From: Adiantum capillus-veneris
Lineage: Eukaryota; Streptophyta; Polypodiopsida; Polypodiales; Pteridaceae
NCBI GenBank assembly: GCA_014529385.2
Contig: CM043971.1
Location: 31,391,209-31,455,208, forward strand
Direction of reading: 5' to 3'
DNA: 64,000 bases
The first letter of the stretch is position 1, and each line of letters starts with the position of its first letter. The notes beneath the pieces were generated by a model. It saw nothing but the letters and a program-made list of their open reading frames with translations. It searched no databases and was not told where the DNA came from. Shown here one piece after another: positions 1 to 11,606 of the stretch. Both the position numbers and the translations under genes were made by a program.

Positions 1-390
1 ACCCACTCCCCTTCCTCTATCTTTCTCAACACAATTGGAGGCAGGGCAGGCGCGCTTCCAAACAATTCCTACTACAATATGGTTTTACAGCTGGGCTGCA
101 TGCTGGTGGGCTCTCTTGCCAGCTCCAAAACACACCACACACACACGACCCTGCCTCCCTCCCTCCCTCCCTCCCTCCATCTAGGCTCTCTCCCTCCATG
201 GGTGGGCAAGCCCATGTGGTGATGCAATGTGTGTTGCTCATTGTCTTTGGTACTAGGGTTGTTTTACATGGGTATCTCTTTATCATCGTTGGCGCTTGCT
301 TGGGTCATGTTGTTTCACATGAATTCCTCACCTCGTATAAAAGAGACCCTCTAGGTTGTTGTAGTTAGCACCTCCTTGTTGGCTTGCCTG

Positions 391-391
<1 letters not shown>
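1..391. other. Unassigned flank
   Basis: No coding sequence recognised. The stretch has a short CCCT run (about 152-178) and a TATA-like TATAAAAG at 337-344, followed about 50 bases later by a microsatellite. It could be an old promoter or LTR fragment, but no second copy lies in the window. Confidence 0.3.

Positions 392-392
<1 letters not shown>

Positions 393-460
<68 letters not shown>
393..460. repeat. (GT)n(GA)n compound microsatellite
   Basis: An uninterrupted GT run changes at about 437 into a GA run. It lies close to the presumed 3' end of the split LINE. Confidence 0.95.
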
Positions 461-1112
461 ATAAGAAAAACAAATAGCAAAGAAAACTCCTAACATTGTA
501 GAAACAATCTCAAGAGACCTCATAGAGTTTATTTGGTGACTCTTGCTCATAATAAGTCTCTCTCCGGAAGAGAATCTGCACACATGGTTACTCCAAACTC
601 GACATCTTTGAGTCTTTTGAATCAAGAACAGGAGCCTATGTGAGGCTTCCTTAATATGAGAGATACAAACCTCTGAAGTTCTTTTCAACTCATAAAAATG
701 GAGCTGATTCCCTTTAGGTCCCAAAGACAACACAATTTTTGGCACACTAGCAGTGCCACAAATAAGAAGACCTCCACATCTTCCATAGGGGTATATTCAG
801 ATGGTAGCATTCTCCTAGCATTATCTCTTTGATTGTGAAGTTTTGAGGATGAAATGATGAGCAACCTTCATAAAGAAGACTAAGCATAGGGGGAATTATG
901 GGGGCAGTTGAAAAAGAGGTGTTAAAGGTCCTTTCGTCCGTGACATCTGGAGCATTGGCCACTTCCTATGTTGGCTTTGAGAGCTCTTTGGGGTGTCCAA
1001 ACCCCTTTATGAATGATCATCTAGCTTTAAAAATTGTGTTTGATGGGAATTGGGGAAACCCACAAACACTTCAACGTGTAAATCCATTGTCTGGAACTCC
1101 AATGTAGCTTCC
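461..1112 (-). pseudogene. LINE remnant, 3' piece: RT-type zinc-binding domain
   Basis: Reading leftward from 1112, one frame (with three stops) gives a tryptophan-rich stretch with IPIKHNF, then CSRC, then HLFFNCP at about 920-900. This is the C-x2-C ... H-x4-C layout of the zinc-binding domain (zf-RVT) that follows reverse transcriptase in plant L1-type LINEs. The frame runs straight on from the sequence at 20232-20476 once element A and one copy of its CTTCC duplication are removed, so this piece was once joined to the RT piece beyond 25.6 kb. Below about 900 the frame is broken by further stops and shifts; the 3' end and a poly(A) tail are not visible. Assignment rests on motif order and on the join. 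Confidence 0.6.
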
Positions 1113-2705
1113 TGTAACATTTTAATGGCCTAATAACTTATGTGTAGCGGAAATTAGCATGAACATAGTAGGCATTTCATTAGAATGGATTCCTAATGAG
1201 AATTACAAGAGTGCTTGGGTGCAAAGAGCAACAAAAAGCATAACACCTAGTTAGATAGCATCAACAATACTTTCAAAAGAGAGAGAAATTAAGCTATTGA
1301 CAACAGTTGAGGACCGGATTTGCATGGAGCCGATCCCCCCTCCAAAAGGCTTTGTATTATGGTTTCTCCCATCAAGAGAGACATTGTACAATACAATTCT
1401 TTGTGTTCCTTCAAGACTAGCTAGTGCAATGAAGATGAAAGCTTCATGCACTAAGCAAAACACTTAGTAAACACAACTTTAATTATCCCCGTTCTCAGAC
1501 CCAAGACCTCACACACCTTCGAAGATGGTGAGAGCTAGCAGGGTATGAGAGTAGATTGAGAGGAAGAAGGAGTATCTTATGAGAAAGATGTACATCTCCT
1601 CACATAATCACTCATATTAGCATAGCTTTAGCTTAGTAATTAGCTTGGTAGAGGAGATGAGCATGCATTGAAGCTTGGCTCTTGGTTGGATTTGCATCCA
1701 CAAGCCAAGAGTGTGTCGATGTAGGCTTCTATCTCACAAGCTTGGAGTAGGTGATGAGCTCTCCATTAAAGCTTGGGAAGAGATAGTCTTCTCTTTCTTC
1801 ACACATGAGATTGTGTGAGTGTGTGTGTGTGATAATGCCTTGCAAAAATCAGCCCCCTCTCTCTCTTGGGCGAGCCCTCTTGCTATTTGCTCTTGCAGGC
1901 TCCCCATTGGACCTCCCCAAGTCAAGCCAATGGCTATTAAGCAGCATAAGTGATAGCCTTCTGACATGTGTCCCCCTTTCCCCTTTTGTGAGAGCTTTAG
2001 GTAATTTAATAATTAAACTAAACTCTCATTGGACCCCTTTGCCTCCTGGCCAATAGGAATCAGGCAAGCCATTGGGCTCTTGAATGCTCATTGGACCCCT
2101 TGGGAGACTGTCCAATAGTCTTCTAGGAGACTTAATTCTCATTGGTTCTTTTTATTAAGTGTTTTAAAATTAATTAGGCTAAATTTACTCTAGCCTATTT
2201 CTCATTGGTCCACTTCAAGGGTCATCCAATAGCAATTGGGCACACCTTGTGGGCATCTGGGCTAGGGAGCTGACATGTGTCCCTAATTCCCTTTGTGTAA
2301 AGGGAGCTTGTGTGTGTGTGCGTGTGACTTTCTCTCTCATCCCCTAGAAGAAGGGCTCGCCCCCTCCCATGTAGGGATATGCGAAGACTTTTTAGTTACA
2401 CACAAAGCATCCAATTTCCCCTAGGGTTGACCTTTGGACACAACCTTTGAATTTTGGAACCTTAGCATTTTGGAAGTCTTAATGGGCTGAACCTAAGGGT
2501 CTTTTTAGCCCATTGTTGCACATGGCTCTTTTGAAGATGGCCCCCCCTTTGGATCCCTATTTTCCCTCCTTTGGATCCCTACTATGGCCGGTCTGCTAGC
2601 TTAACCAATATTCTAGCTTTTTCTCCCGTGGCACTTCCCCACATTAAATGATCAATTTAATATGAGAAAATTATTTAGGAGAATTAGATATTGATTATTA
2701 TGACA
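1113..2705 (-). repeat. Element A 3' LTR
   Basis: 1593 bp. On the minus strand it begins TGTCATAATAATC and ends TGTTACA, the same ends as the LTRs of element B. The left flank CTTCC is the target duplication. It carries several ATTGG/CCAAT boxes and a short GT tract that is longer in the partner LTR. Confidence 0.92.
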
Positions 2706-3060
2706 TTACCTCTCTCTTGAAATCATAGTCGTCCTCCACTATGGTGTAGAGAAGATAAAGCATATTCATGAGTCCTTTTCTTAGCGGGTAGAGGATCCCT
2801 ATGTTACCCTACGACATCATTCCACAATGGATGACTGGTCCATTTGGTGCTTGAGAGCCTGAGGCTGCCGCAAGCATGTCTGCACATTAGTCCTATCAAT
2901 CTTCCATAGTAGAGTGACAAGCTCTACTTGGTGTTTGGGAGACGTCGTCTCCGCAAACTTGATCTAAGCATGCATACTACTTCATTTTTGTGCACAATCA
3001 AGAAAAAGAGAGTCTTATAAGACAAAAAGTTTGTTCATTTTTAACATTTTGTACAGTTGC
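2706..3060 (-). other. Element A 3' noncoding region with polypurine tract
   Basis: It lies between the pol end and the 3' LTR. The minus strand next to the LTR reads AAGAGAGAGGTAA (2706-2718), a polypurine tract for plus-strand priming, identical in B. The rest matches the noncoding 14455-14800 of B. Confidence 0.75.
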
Positions 3061-4440
3061 TTACTCTTGGGAAGCATTGTAAGCATTGACAAGGTTTAGG
3101 TTATCCTTTAATTGTATGCCTTGCATCCATCTAGCATCTTCAAAATGATAATTCTTAAACTTAATAAGATATCGTCGGATAGTCTTACCGCCTCTTAGTA
3201 CCTTGTCTTCATGTCGGAGAATGGACTCGGGCTGCAACACCTCCTCTTGGTCCTCGATCTCCGGTGGGTCTTCAATAGTTGGTTCTTGAGGTGGCTCTCC
3301 TTTGTAAGGCTTTAATAGGCTCACATGGAAAGCATTGTGTATGAGCCAATGATTGGGCAACTTGAGTTGATAGGCCATCTCATTGATTGGCCTAAGAATC
3401 TGGAAGGGACCATAGTACCTTTTTGCTAGTTTAGCATAGTACTTTTGGTGGCCCGTAGGATTCTTGCCCGTCGTGTGCCTTAATCGAGCCTTGGGAAACT
3501 GTAACAAGACCCAATCGTTTTCTTTAAAGGCTTGGGCTCTTCTGTGCTTGTCAGCAGCAGCCTTTTGCCTTTGCTGTGAGATAGAGATAGCATCCTTAAT
3601 CTTTTGAAAAGATTCTTGTAGGTCTCGGCTATATCATCTGCAGCGAAGATCTTCCCTTGTACCTTAAGTAGCAAGGGACTTTTTGATCTTCCCTCAATTA
3701 CCTCGAAAGGTGCTTTTCCCGTGGAAGTATGTACAATGTTATTGTAAGCATACTCCACTAAGGGTAAGTACTTCTCCCATTGGGATCTTTGATCTACTTC
3801 CGTTACATAGGCTTTTAGTAGATCGAGAATTGTTAGGTTAGCTATTTCACTTTGGCCATCCGTTTGTGGATGATAGGCCAAAGAGAAGTTTAGCCTTGTT
3901 TCTAAATTCTCAAAGAGACCCTTCCAGAAATTACTGGTCATTCTAGGATCTCTATCCGACACTATGGACATTGGCAAGCCATGGTACTTGAAAATTTGTG
4001 AAATGAAGAGGGTTGCCATTTGATGGGCTTTTGACAGGTATAAAATGAGCTTGTTTACTGAACCTGTCTACTATCGTCCATATTCCCGTATTCCCATGGA
4101 TAGACTTAGGCAATCCAAAGATAAAATCCATGGATATGCTCTCCCATGGTGAATTAGGGATTGGCAAGGGTTGAAGCAATCCAAGTTGCTTCCCTCTATC
4201 AAATTTTGTCTTTTGGCAAACCACACATTTAGAAACATACTCTTGTATGTTCACTTTCATGGTAGGCCAATAGAAATATGTTTCAATTCCCTTTAAGGTA
4301 GACTGAACCCCTCTATGCCCCGCATACGGTGGAGCATGAGATTCATACATTACTTTCTCACGTAGTGAGTTAGTAAAGATAGAAAGTATGAATCTCATTC
4401 TACAGAACCCCTCCCCATTATTTTAGAATGTATGAATCTC
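3061..4440 (-). pseudogene. Element A integrase and chromodomain, broken
   Basis: Integrase inserts the element's cDNA into chromosomes; the C-terminal chromodomain steers it to particular chromatin. The zinc region (CVVCQ, about 4215), the core (MDFIFG, VSDRDPRM, HPQTDGQSE) and the chromodomain (YLIKFKNY) are all recognisable against the copy in B. There are two lesions. A deletion near 4030 removes about 11 bases and shifts frame after FIPVK. At about 4385-4440 roughly 90 coding bases between RNase H and integrase are replaced by a short unrelated filler. Frame switches also occur near 3500 and 3610. Not functional. Confidence 0.85.
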
Positions 4441-6118
4441 TAAAATCGGGATCAATAGCGTACTCATCTATCATTAAAGATAGATCATTGTGAGTTGCTA
4501 TGGAAACCGCATTCACTCTCGACCGTCTTGAGAGTGCATCAACTACTTGATTATGCTTGCCAGCAATGTGAGCAATATGAAAATGAAATTGCGAAAGGAA
4601 ATTTGCCCACCTCATTTGTTTGTCGGAGAGCTTGGTCTGCGTCATGAAGTACTTAAGACTTTGGTGATCCGTTCGTAGAATGAAAGGAGTCCCCAATAAA
4701 TAGTGCTTCCATGAGTCTAAGGCATGTAGAACTGCAAGGAGTTCCTTTTCATATATGCCTAGAGCTTGCTCAACAGGGTCGAGCCTTCGACTCTCATAGC
4801 CTATGGAGTGCCCTTCTTGGAGAAAAACAGCTCCAAGGCAATCACCACAAGCATCACATTGGACCTCAAATGGTTTTGAGAGATCCGGTAGTGTAAGCAC
4901 AGGTTGAGAGATAAGCTTTTCTTTAAGATTTTCGAAAGCATTGTTCTCCTTAGTAGACCATCTGTACCTAACGCTTTTCTTTGTTAGGTCATGTAATGGT
5001 CTTGCAATTTGTGAGAACTTTTCTATGAAGCGTCTATAGTATGCACACATACCTATAAAGCTTCTTAGTTCATGAAGATTCCTTGGTTTAGGCCATCCTT
5101 TTATTACCTCTAACTTTGATGGATCCATTTGGATGACATCTTGAGAGATAATATGACCTAAATACTAAATCTCTTGCAAGAAAAATTCACTTTTCTTTCG
5201 ATTAACATAAAGTTTATTCTCTCTCAAAACTTGAAATATTACCTGGAGGTGTTGCTTGTGTTCGTCTAATGAATTAGACTAGATGATAATATCATCAAAG
5301 AACACTCCAGCGAAGGTTCGATGAGGCCAGAACAGCTTCTCCATCAAGCGGTTGAATGTGGCTGGTGCATTGGTCAAGCCAAAAGGCATGACAATGTATT
5401 CGTAAAGACCAAATGTGGTGCGAAATGCGGTCTTTACAATGTCTTGATCAACTATCCTTATTTGATGATAGCCACTTTTTAGGTCAATGCTACTGAAGTA
5501 GGTCGATCCTTGTAGCTTATCAAATAGGTCTTCTACCCGTGGAGCGGGAAACCTATTCTTGATAGTGATCCTATTTAGTGCTCTATAGTCGACACACATA
5601 CGATATGTGTCATCTTTCTTTTGCACTAATAGCACAGGTGAGCAAAATGGAAATGAGCTAGGCCTAACCATGCCCTTGTCAAGTAACTCATGCACTTGTC
5701 GCATAATCTCCTCTTGTTGAGCTTGAGAAACTCTATAAGGAGGTTTGTTAGGCGGTGAACTTCCTGGAAGAAGTTCAATTGCATGGTCATGATTACCTCG
5801 TTTAGGAGGTAGCTCACAAGGGATGTCGTCAATAAAAACATCTTGAAACCCCTTGAGAAAATTGGATAACTCTAATTCCTTTTGGTTGCTTTTATTTTCT
5901 TTTGTTAAAGCATTAGGTTCATTTTGAGAATCTTTAACAAAAATCATGTACACGGAAATAGAGCTCTTTATTGACTTGTTGAAAGCTGGTGTATGTATAA
6001 TGGGGATAGTGTTACCCATTTCTTTAGCATCTATATACATGTCTTTTTCCCTGAACTTAAAGGAGATTCTCCTTTCAGGAAATTTAACATTGGCAGCCAG
6101 GCGGTCAACCATGATGCC
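4418..6118 (-). pseudogene. Element A reverse transcriptase-RNase H, broken
   Basis: The RT copies element RNA into DNA and RNase H removes the template. Visible motifs are [23 protein letters not shown], the catalytic FFDDIII (at about 5285) and, in RNase H, QCDACGDCLGAV and RTDHQS. Two in-frame stops follow the catalytic motif: a Tyr codon turned to TAG at about 5278 and a Gln codon turned to TAG at about 5165. A one-base loss near 6119 separates this frame from gag-PR. Otherwise it is collinear with B. Confidence 0.88.
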
Positions 6119-7158
6119 CCTAGGATTACATCCTCATGCTTGAGAGGAGAGATAAAGAAGTCCTCTTTGTCCACATAGCCTTGGACATGAAGCCTCAATT
6201 TCCCGATTAAGGGAGTGACTGAAGATTCTTGCCCCTTGAAGGCACTGTCTGTGGGTAGGACATCTCCCATCTCGTAGGATTGTATGCCTAGCTTGGTGGC
6301 CAACTCTATAGATATAAAATTGTGAGTAGAACCAGGGTCAAAGAGAATAAAAGCATCATGTTCTCTTACCTTTCCCCAAGCATGGCATAGAGGAGATCCT
6401 TTGTGATGAGTTTGGTGAGTCTCCTCCTCTTGGATTTCAACCAAGGAAGGTCTAGGAGGATCTTGACGGTCGTTCTTTTGGGGACAAGCGCGGTACGCAT
6501 GCCCTTGTTCGCCGCACTTGAAACACCGGTTATCCTTGCGATAACACTCAAGCTCTTCAGGAGAGAGTTTGTTATTACCTTTGTAAACTCCCTTCTCTTT
6601 AGCTTTGTTGGAGTTGCCCTCAGGAGACTTTTGGTTATTGTCCTTCCCCTTAGGCTCATTGGAACCCTTGTTTTCCGGGGGCTTATTATTTCTTTTAGCC
6701 CCCGTTTGGAAATTGATTCGTGAGGCAACCATAGTATGGTGTATTACCGCCGATATGGTACGTGGCCTTTGGGAGTTGACATACTCCGTCATTTCTTCGG
6801 TTAAGCCCACACAAAATTGTTGCTTTTGCTCTCCAAAATCCAACTTTTTAAAGACAGCGGCTTTGAGTTGTAGGTCCCAAAACTTGTCTACATATTTGTG
6901 GATGGATTCATTGGGAGAGAGCTTTAAGCTTCGCCATTCGGTGAGTACTTTGTCTTTGGCATCGGTGGCCAAAAACTGCTTCATAATGGAAGCTCTTAAA
7001 GATTTCCATGTTCGTGGAGCTTCACCGTTGGCTCGTAGGCTAGACCACCATTGCCTGGCGGACTTTTGAAAGTGCATAGCTACATGGCGTAGCTTAGAGG
7101 ACTCCGTGAAGCCCTCATCACCAAACGCCGCAACGAATTGCTGGATAAAGGCCAAGAC
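6031..7158 (-). pseudogene. Element A gag (C-terminal part) and protease
   Basis: About 374 codons remain open. They hold the gag body (SARQWWSSLRA), a CCHC zinc knuckle CFKCGEQGHAYRAC at about 6536-6495 for RNA binding, and a retroviral-type aspartic protease site FDPGSTHNFIS at about 6340. The 5' end stops abruptly at 7158 where element C begins; in B another 280 codons lie upstream, including a Ser/Arg-rich region. The 3' end runs out of frame at 6119 by one missing T relative to B. Confidence 0.88.
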
Positions 7159-7493
7159 TGTTATGGAATTGATATCTTATTATTTATTGCAGCTGTGACA
7201 GGTGGAAAAGGCTTGACCGAGCTAAGCTATTGCAAAAGGATATCATATTTTATGTACATTTTATTATTCAAGTGCTCTTTATGAGCTTTGGCCATTTATG
7301 ATCGATCGGCCAATTTGTACTCACTTTGACCATTCAAGAATCTATAAATTAAATACGTGCAAGAGGAAAATGGTCACTCTTGCACGGGGGGAGATTGCAC
7401 CCAGTGCTTGTGTCTTCTTCTCTTCTCTCCTCCCTCCCCTCTCACCGTGCCAGGCGTAGCACTCCGCCCTAGGCGGTGCGCCTGCTTATATTC
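7159..7493 (+). mobile_element. Element C: 5' LTR, first part
   Basis: It begins TGTTATGGAATTG exactly where element A's gag frame is cut. It holds a TATA box TATAAAT at 7343-7349. It is interrupted at 7493 by element B and resumes at 16404 after the duplication TATTC. Rejoined, the LTR is about 487 bp and ends in CA at 16560, followed one base later by a tRNA-Met PBS. Size and PBS suit a Ty1/copia element, but no coding region remains to prove the class. Confidence 0.75.
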
Positions 7494-9086
7494 TGTCATA
7501 ATAATCAATATCTAATTCTCCTAAATGATTTTCTCATATTAAACTGATCATTTCATGTGGGGAAGTGCCAAGGGAGAAAAAGCTAGAATATTGGTTAAGT
7601 TAGCAGACCGGCCACAGTAGGGATCCAAAGGAGGGAAAATAGGGATCCAAAGGGGGGGCCATCTGCAAAAGAGCCATGTGAAACAATGGGCCAAAAAGAC
7701 CCTAAGGTTCAGCCCATTAAGACTTCCAAAATGCTAAGGTTCCAAAATTCAAAGGTTGTGTCCAAAGGTCAAACCCTAGGGAAAATTGGATGCTTAGTGT
7801 GTTCCCTAAAAGTCTTTGCATATCCCTACATGGGAGGGGGCGAGCCCCAAAGCTAGGGGATGAGAGAGAAAGCCACACACACACACACACAGGCTCCCTT
7901 TACACAAAGGGAATGAGGGACACATGTCAGCTCCCTAGGCCAGATGCCCACAAGGTGTGCCCAATTCCTATTGGAAGACCCTTGAAGTGGACCAATGAGA
8001 ATTAAGCTAGAGTAAATCTAGTTTAATTAATTTAAAAACATTTAATAAAAGAAACCAATAAGAATTAAGTGTCCTAGAAGACTATTGGGCAGTCTCCCAA
8101 GGGGTCCAATGAGCATTCAGGAGCCCCATGGCTTGCCTGATTCCTATTGGCCAGGAGGCAAAGGGGTCCAATGAGAGTTTAGTTTAATTATTTAATTACC
8201 TAAAGCTCTCACAAAAGGGGAAAGGGGGACACATGTCAGAAGGCTATCACTTATGCTGCTTAATCCCTATTGGCTTGACCTGGGGAGGTCCAATGAGGCA
8301 AAAGCAAGACTTACTTAGCAGCTAGGGCTCGCCCAAGAGAGGGGGGGGGCTGATTTTTGCTTGGCATTGACACACACACTCTCACACTTGACCATGTGTG
8401 AAGGGAAAATACTCTATCTCCTCCCAAGCTTTAATGGAGAGCTCATCACCTACTCCAAGCTTGTGAGATAGAAGCCTACATCAACACTCTCTTGGCATGT
8501 GGATGCAAATCCAACCAAGAGCCAAGCTTCAATGCATGCTCATCTTCTCTACCAAGCTAATTACTAAGCTAAGCTATGCTAATATGAGTGATTATGTGAG
8601 GAGATGTACTTCTTTCTCGTAAGATACTTCTTTTTCCTCTCAATCTACTCTCATACCCTGCTAGCTCTCACCATCTTCGAAGGTGTGTGAGGTCTTGGGT
8701 CTGAGAACGGGGATAATTCAAGTTGTGTTTGATTAAGTGTTTTGCTTGGTGTATGAAGCTTCCATCTTCATTGCACTAGCTAGTCTTGAAGGAACACAAA
8801 GAATTGTATTGTACAATGTCTCTCTTGATGGGAGAAACCATAATACAAAGCCTTTTGGAGGGGGGACCGGCTCCATGCAAATCCGGTCCTCAACTGTTGT
8901 CAATAGCTTAATTGCTCTCTCTTTTGAAAGTATTGTCGATGCTATCTAACTAGGTGTTATGCTTTTTGTTGCTCTCTCCACCCAAGCACTCTTGTAATTC
9001 TCATTAGGAATCAACTCTAATGAAATGCCCACTATGTTCATGCTAAATTCCGCTACACAAAAGATTTTAGGCCATTAAATGTTACA
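7494..9086 (+). repeat. Element B 5' LTR
   Basis: 1593 bp, from TGTCATAATAATC to AAATGTTACA. It differs from the 3' LTR at 14813-16403 by about C/A in the first 70 bases, G/A near 7617, T/G near 7802 and (CA)9 versus (CA)8 near 7873. It should carry the promoter and poly(A) signal, but I see no clear TATA box. Confidence 0.95.
7966..8296 (+). promoter_or_regulatory. CCAAT/ATTGG box array in the LTR
   Basis: In 330 bases there are five CCAATGAG or CCAATAAG boxes (near 7992, 8054, 8106, 8168, 8290) and four CTATTGG boxes on the other strand (near 7968, 8083, 8146, 8266). CCAAT is the NF-Y site. The same pattern is kept in the LTRs at 1113, 14813, 18616 and 35428, and partly in the diverged LTR at 32050. 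A role as enhancer is inference. Confidence 0.5.
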
Positions 9087-9087
9087 T

Positions 9088-9099
9088 TGGTATCAGAGC
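9088..9099 (+). other. Element B primer-binding site (initiator tRNA-Met)
   Basis: TGGTATCAGAGC, one base after the LTR end, is complementary to the 3' end of plant initiator tRNA-Met. Confidence 0.93.
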
Positions 9100-9503
9100 T
9101 CAAGGTTTCTCTTTTCTTGCTCAAGAAGGGAGGTCCTCAAGCTAGCTACAAATGGTTGGTATTATTAATTGCCTGTGAGTAAGTAGAATAGGGATTTTTC
9201 AGCCTTGCAGTGCGCCTGCCTTTGTGCAGTTAACGGGGCATCACCGTCGAGAGCTATGGTCTTAATAGTGGAGTCCTACGGGGCTTGCCTACGGCTTAAC
9301 CACTATTGAGCTATTAGAAGCTTGACAGGAGCCGTTGCTGTTTCGGTGTCGAAAGACCCTCTCTTCTATTCCTTGCAATTAATGGTATTCGAGCCGCGGG
9401 TACAGTAGCTTGAGTGCTTTTTCTAAAGGGGTAAAGAGGAGTAGCAACTAGGGCTTGAAGTGCCAAAGTACACCTAAAAAGTTTACACCAAAAAGTTGTT
9501 AGA
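9100..9503 (+). other. Element B leader
   Basis: Untranslated stretch between PBS and the gag ATG at 9504. The same leader, reversed and truncated, is found in E at 42080-42455. No gene recognised. Confidence 0.6.
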
Positions 9504-11035
9504 ATGGCTGACAATATTAAAGAGAGTGAAATTAATGTTGATAACTTTGATTTTGCTCATGAGCAAGCTACTAATGATGCTTCAATGCTTGTTAATTATC
9601 TTGTTTCTAGGCTTCAACAAGCCATGGGCAATCCATCTCTCCAAAGTGAAGTGCAACGGCAGCTCCGTGCTCACGGGATTCTCCAAGCTCATCACCATGA
9701 CGAGAGAACACCTAGGAAGCCTCCTTGTGAGACTACCAAAAGAGGTCTCTCTCCGATTCGGGAAGAAGAAGAGAATCCATATGAAGGGCTCAAGAACTTA
9801 CTTCTTGATGATGCATCTCCTTCCCAAAGGAGAACTCAAGAGCCTCCACCGAAGGAACGAGAAAGAAGCGAGTCTCCCGCCACCTCGGCGGAGATGGCTC
9901 CACGAAGACGGCGGGCTAAACGCTCTCCATCACCACCAAAGCGGAGAAGACCATCATACTCTTCTCCACGCCATAATTCAAAGAGGGATGATAAAAAGCA
10001 AGAGAAGAAAAAGGCGAGAAAGAGGACACCCTCTTCTCCATCTTCTTCATCCTCTTCCTCTTATGAAAGCTATGGTGAAGACGACAAAGATCAAGACAAG
10101 AAAAAGGCGAGAAAGAGGTCACCCTCTTCTCCACCTTCTTCAAATTCTTCATCTTCTGAAGAAAGTGATGGTGCAACTTTTGAACCATCAAAAAGAAGAG
10201 GCCATAGAAAATCCTATGCCACATGGAAGAGGTCGTCCAAGCTGAAGAAATTCAAAGAGGGAGGGAAGAGCATCTCTTTCCTTACCTATGATGGCACCTT
10301 CGGTGCTACAGACAAAGTTTTGGCCTTTATCCAGCAATTCGATGCGGCGTTTGGAGATGAGGGCTTCACGGAGTCCTCTAAGCTACGCCATGTAGCTATG
10401 CACTTTCAAAAGTCCGCCAGACAATGGTGGTCTAGCCTACGAGCCAACGGTGAAGCTCCACGAACATGGAAGGCTTTAAGAGCTTCCATTATGAAGCAGT
10501 TTTTGGCCACCGATGCCAAAGACAAAGTACTCACCGAATGGCGAAGCTTAAAGCTCTCTCCCAATGAATCCATCCACAAATATGTAGACAAGTTTTGGGA
10601 CCTACAACTCAAAGCCACTGTCTTCAAAAAGTTGGATTTTGGAGAGCAAAAGCAACAATTTTGTGCGGGCTTAACCGAAGAAATGGCGGAGTATGTCAAC
10701 TCCCAAAGGCCACGTACCATATCGGCGGTAATACACCATACTATGGTGGCCTCATGAATCAATTTCCAAACGGGGGGTAAAAGAAATAATAAGCCCCCGG
10801 AAAACAAGGGTTCCAATGAGCCTAAGGGGAAGGACAATGTCCAAAAGTCTCCTAAGGGCAATTCCAACAAAGCTAAAGAGAAGGGAGTTTACAAAGGAAA
10901 GAATAAACTCTCTCCTGAAGAGCTTGAGCGTTATCGTAAAGATAACCGGTGTTTCAAGTGCGGCGAACAAGGGCATGCGTACCGCGCTTGTCCCCAAAAG
11001 AACAACCGCCAAGATCCTCCTAGAGCTTCTTTGGT
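9504..11035 (+). pseudogene. Element B gag with one premature stop
   Basis: Gag forms the virus-like particle and packages the RNA. It starts MADNIKESE at 9504. Residues about 110-235 are a basic Ser/Arg/Lys region made of two similar blocks (KKKARKR followed by serine runs), like an SR domain. The gag body follows (FQKSARQWW, about 10400). The frame is open for 417 codons to a TGA at 10755-10757, where A reads CGA (Arg), then continues through a CCHC knuckle CFKCGEQGHAYRAC at 10950-10991. The stop would remove the knuckle and everything downstream. Confidence 0.88.
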
Positions 11036-11606
11036 TGAAATCCAAGAGGAGGAGATTCACCAAACTCACCACAAAGGATCTCCTCTATGCCATGCTTGGG
11101 GAAAGGTAAGAGAACATGATGCTTTTATTCTCTTTGACCCTGGTTCTACTCACAATTTTATATCTATGGAGTTAGCCACCAAGCTAGGCATACAATCCTA
11201 CGAGATGGGAGATATCCTACCCGCAGACAGTGCCTTCAAGGGGCAAGAAGCTTCAGTCACTCCCTTAATCGGGAAATTGAGGCTTCATGTCCAAGGCTAT
11301 GTGGACAAAGAGGACTTCTTTATCTCTCCTCTCAAGCATGAGGATGTAATCCTAGGGGCACCATGGTTTGACCGTCTGGCTGCCCATGTTAAATTTCCTG
11401 AAAGGAGAATCTCCTTTAAGTTCAGGGAAAAGGACATGTATATAGATGCTAGGGAGATGGGTAACACCATCCCCATTGTACATACACCAGCTTTCAACAA
11501 GTCAATAAAGAGCTCTATTTCCGTGTACATGATTTTTGTTAAAGATTCTCAAAATGAACCTAATGCTTTAGCAAAAAAAAATAAAAAAGCAACCAAAAGG
11601 AATTAG
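11031..11606 (+). pseudogene. Element B protease segment
   Basis: Same frame as gag. The aspartic protease site FDPGSTHNFIS has its Asp codon at 11136-11138; it cleaves the polyprotein. A second typical block, DVILGAPWFD, follows at about 11344. The frame ends at 11606 because the A-rich run at 11571-11587 has changed length relative to A, where the frame runs on into RT. Confidence 0.85.

Noticed and set aside
8737-8949. A 70-codon frame kept in the LTRs of A and B (also 1251-1463, 16054-16266, 18753-18965)
   Set aside because: It lies inside the LTR, conservation follows the recent common origin, and the E and solo LTR copies break it; no known domain.
9496-10245. A 249-codon frame overlapping gag of B
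   Set aside because: Shadow of gag in another frame, basic and low-complexity, without known domain.
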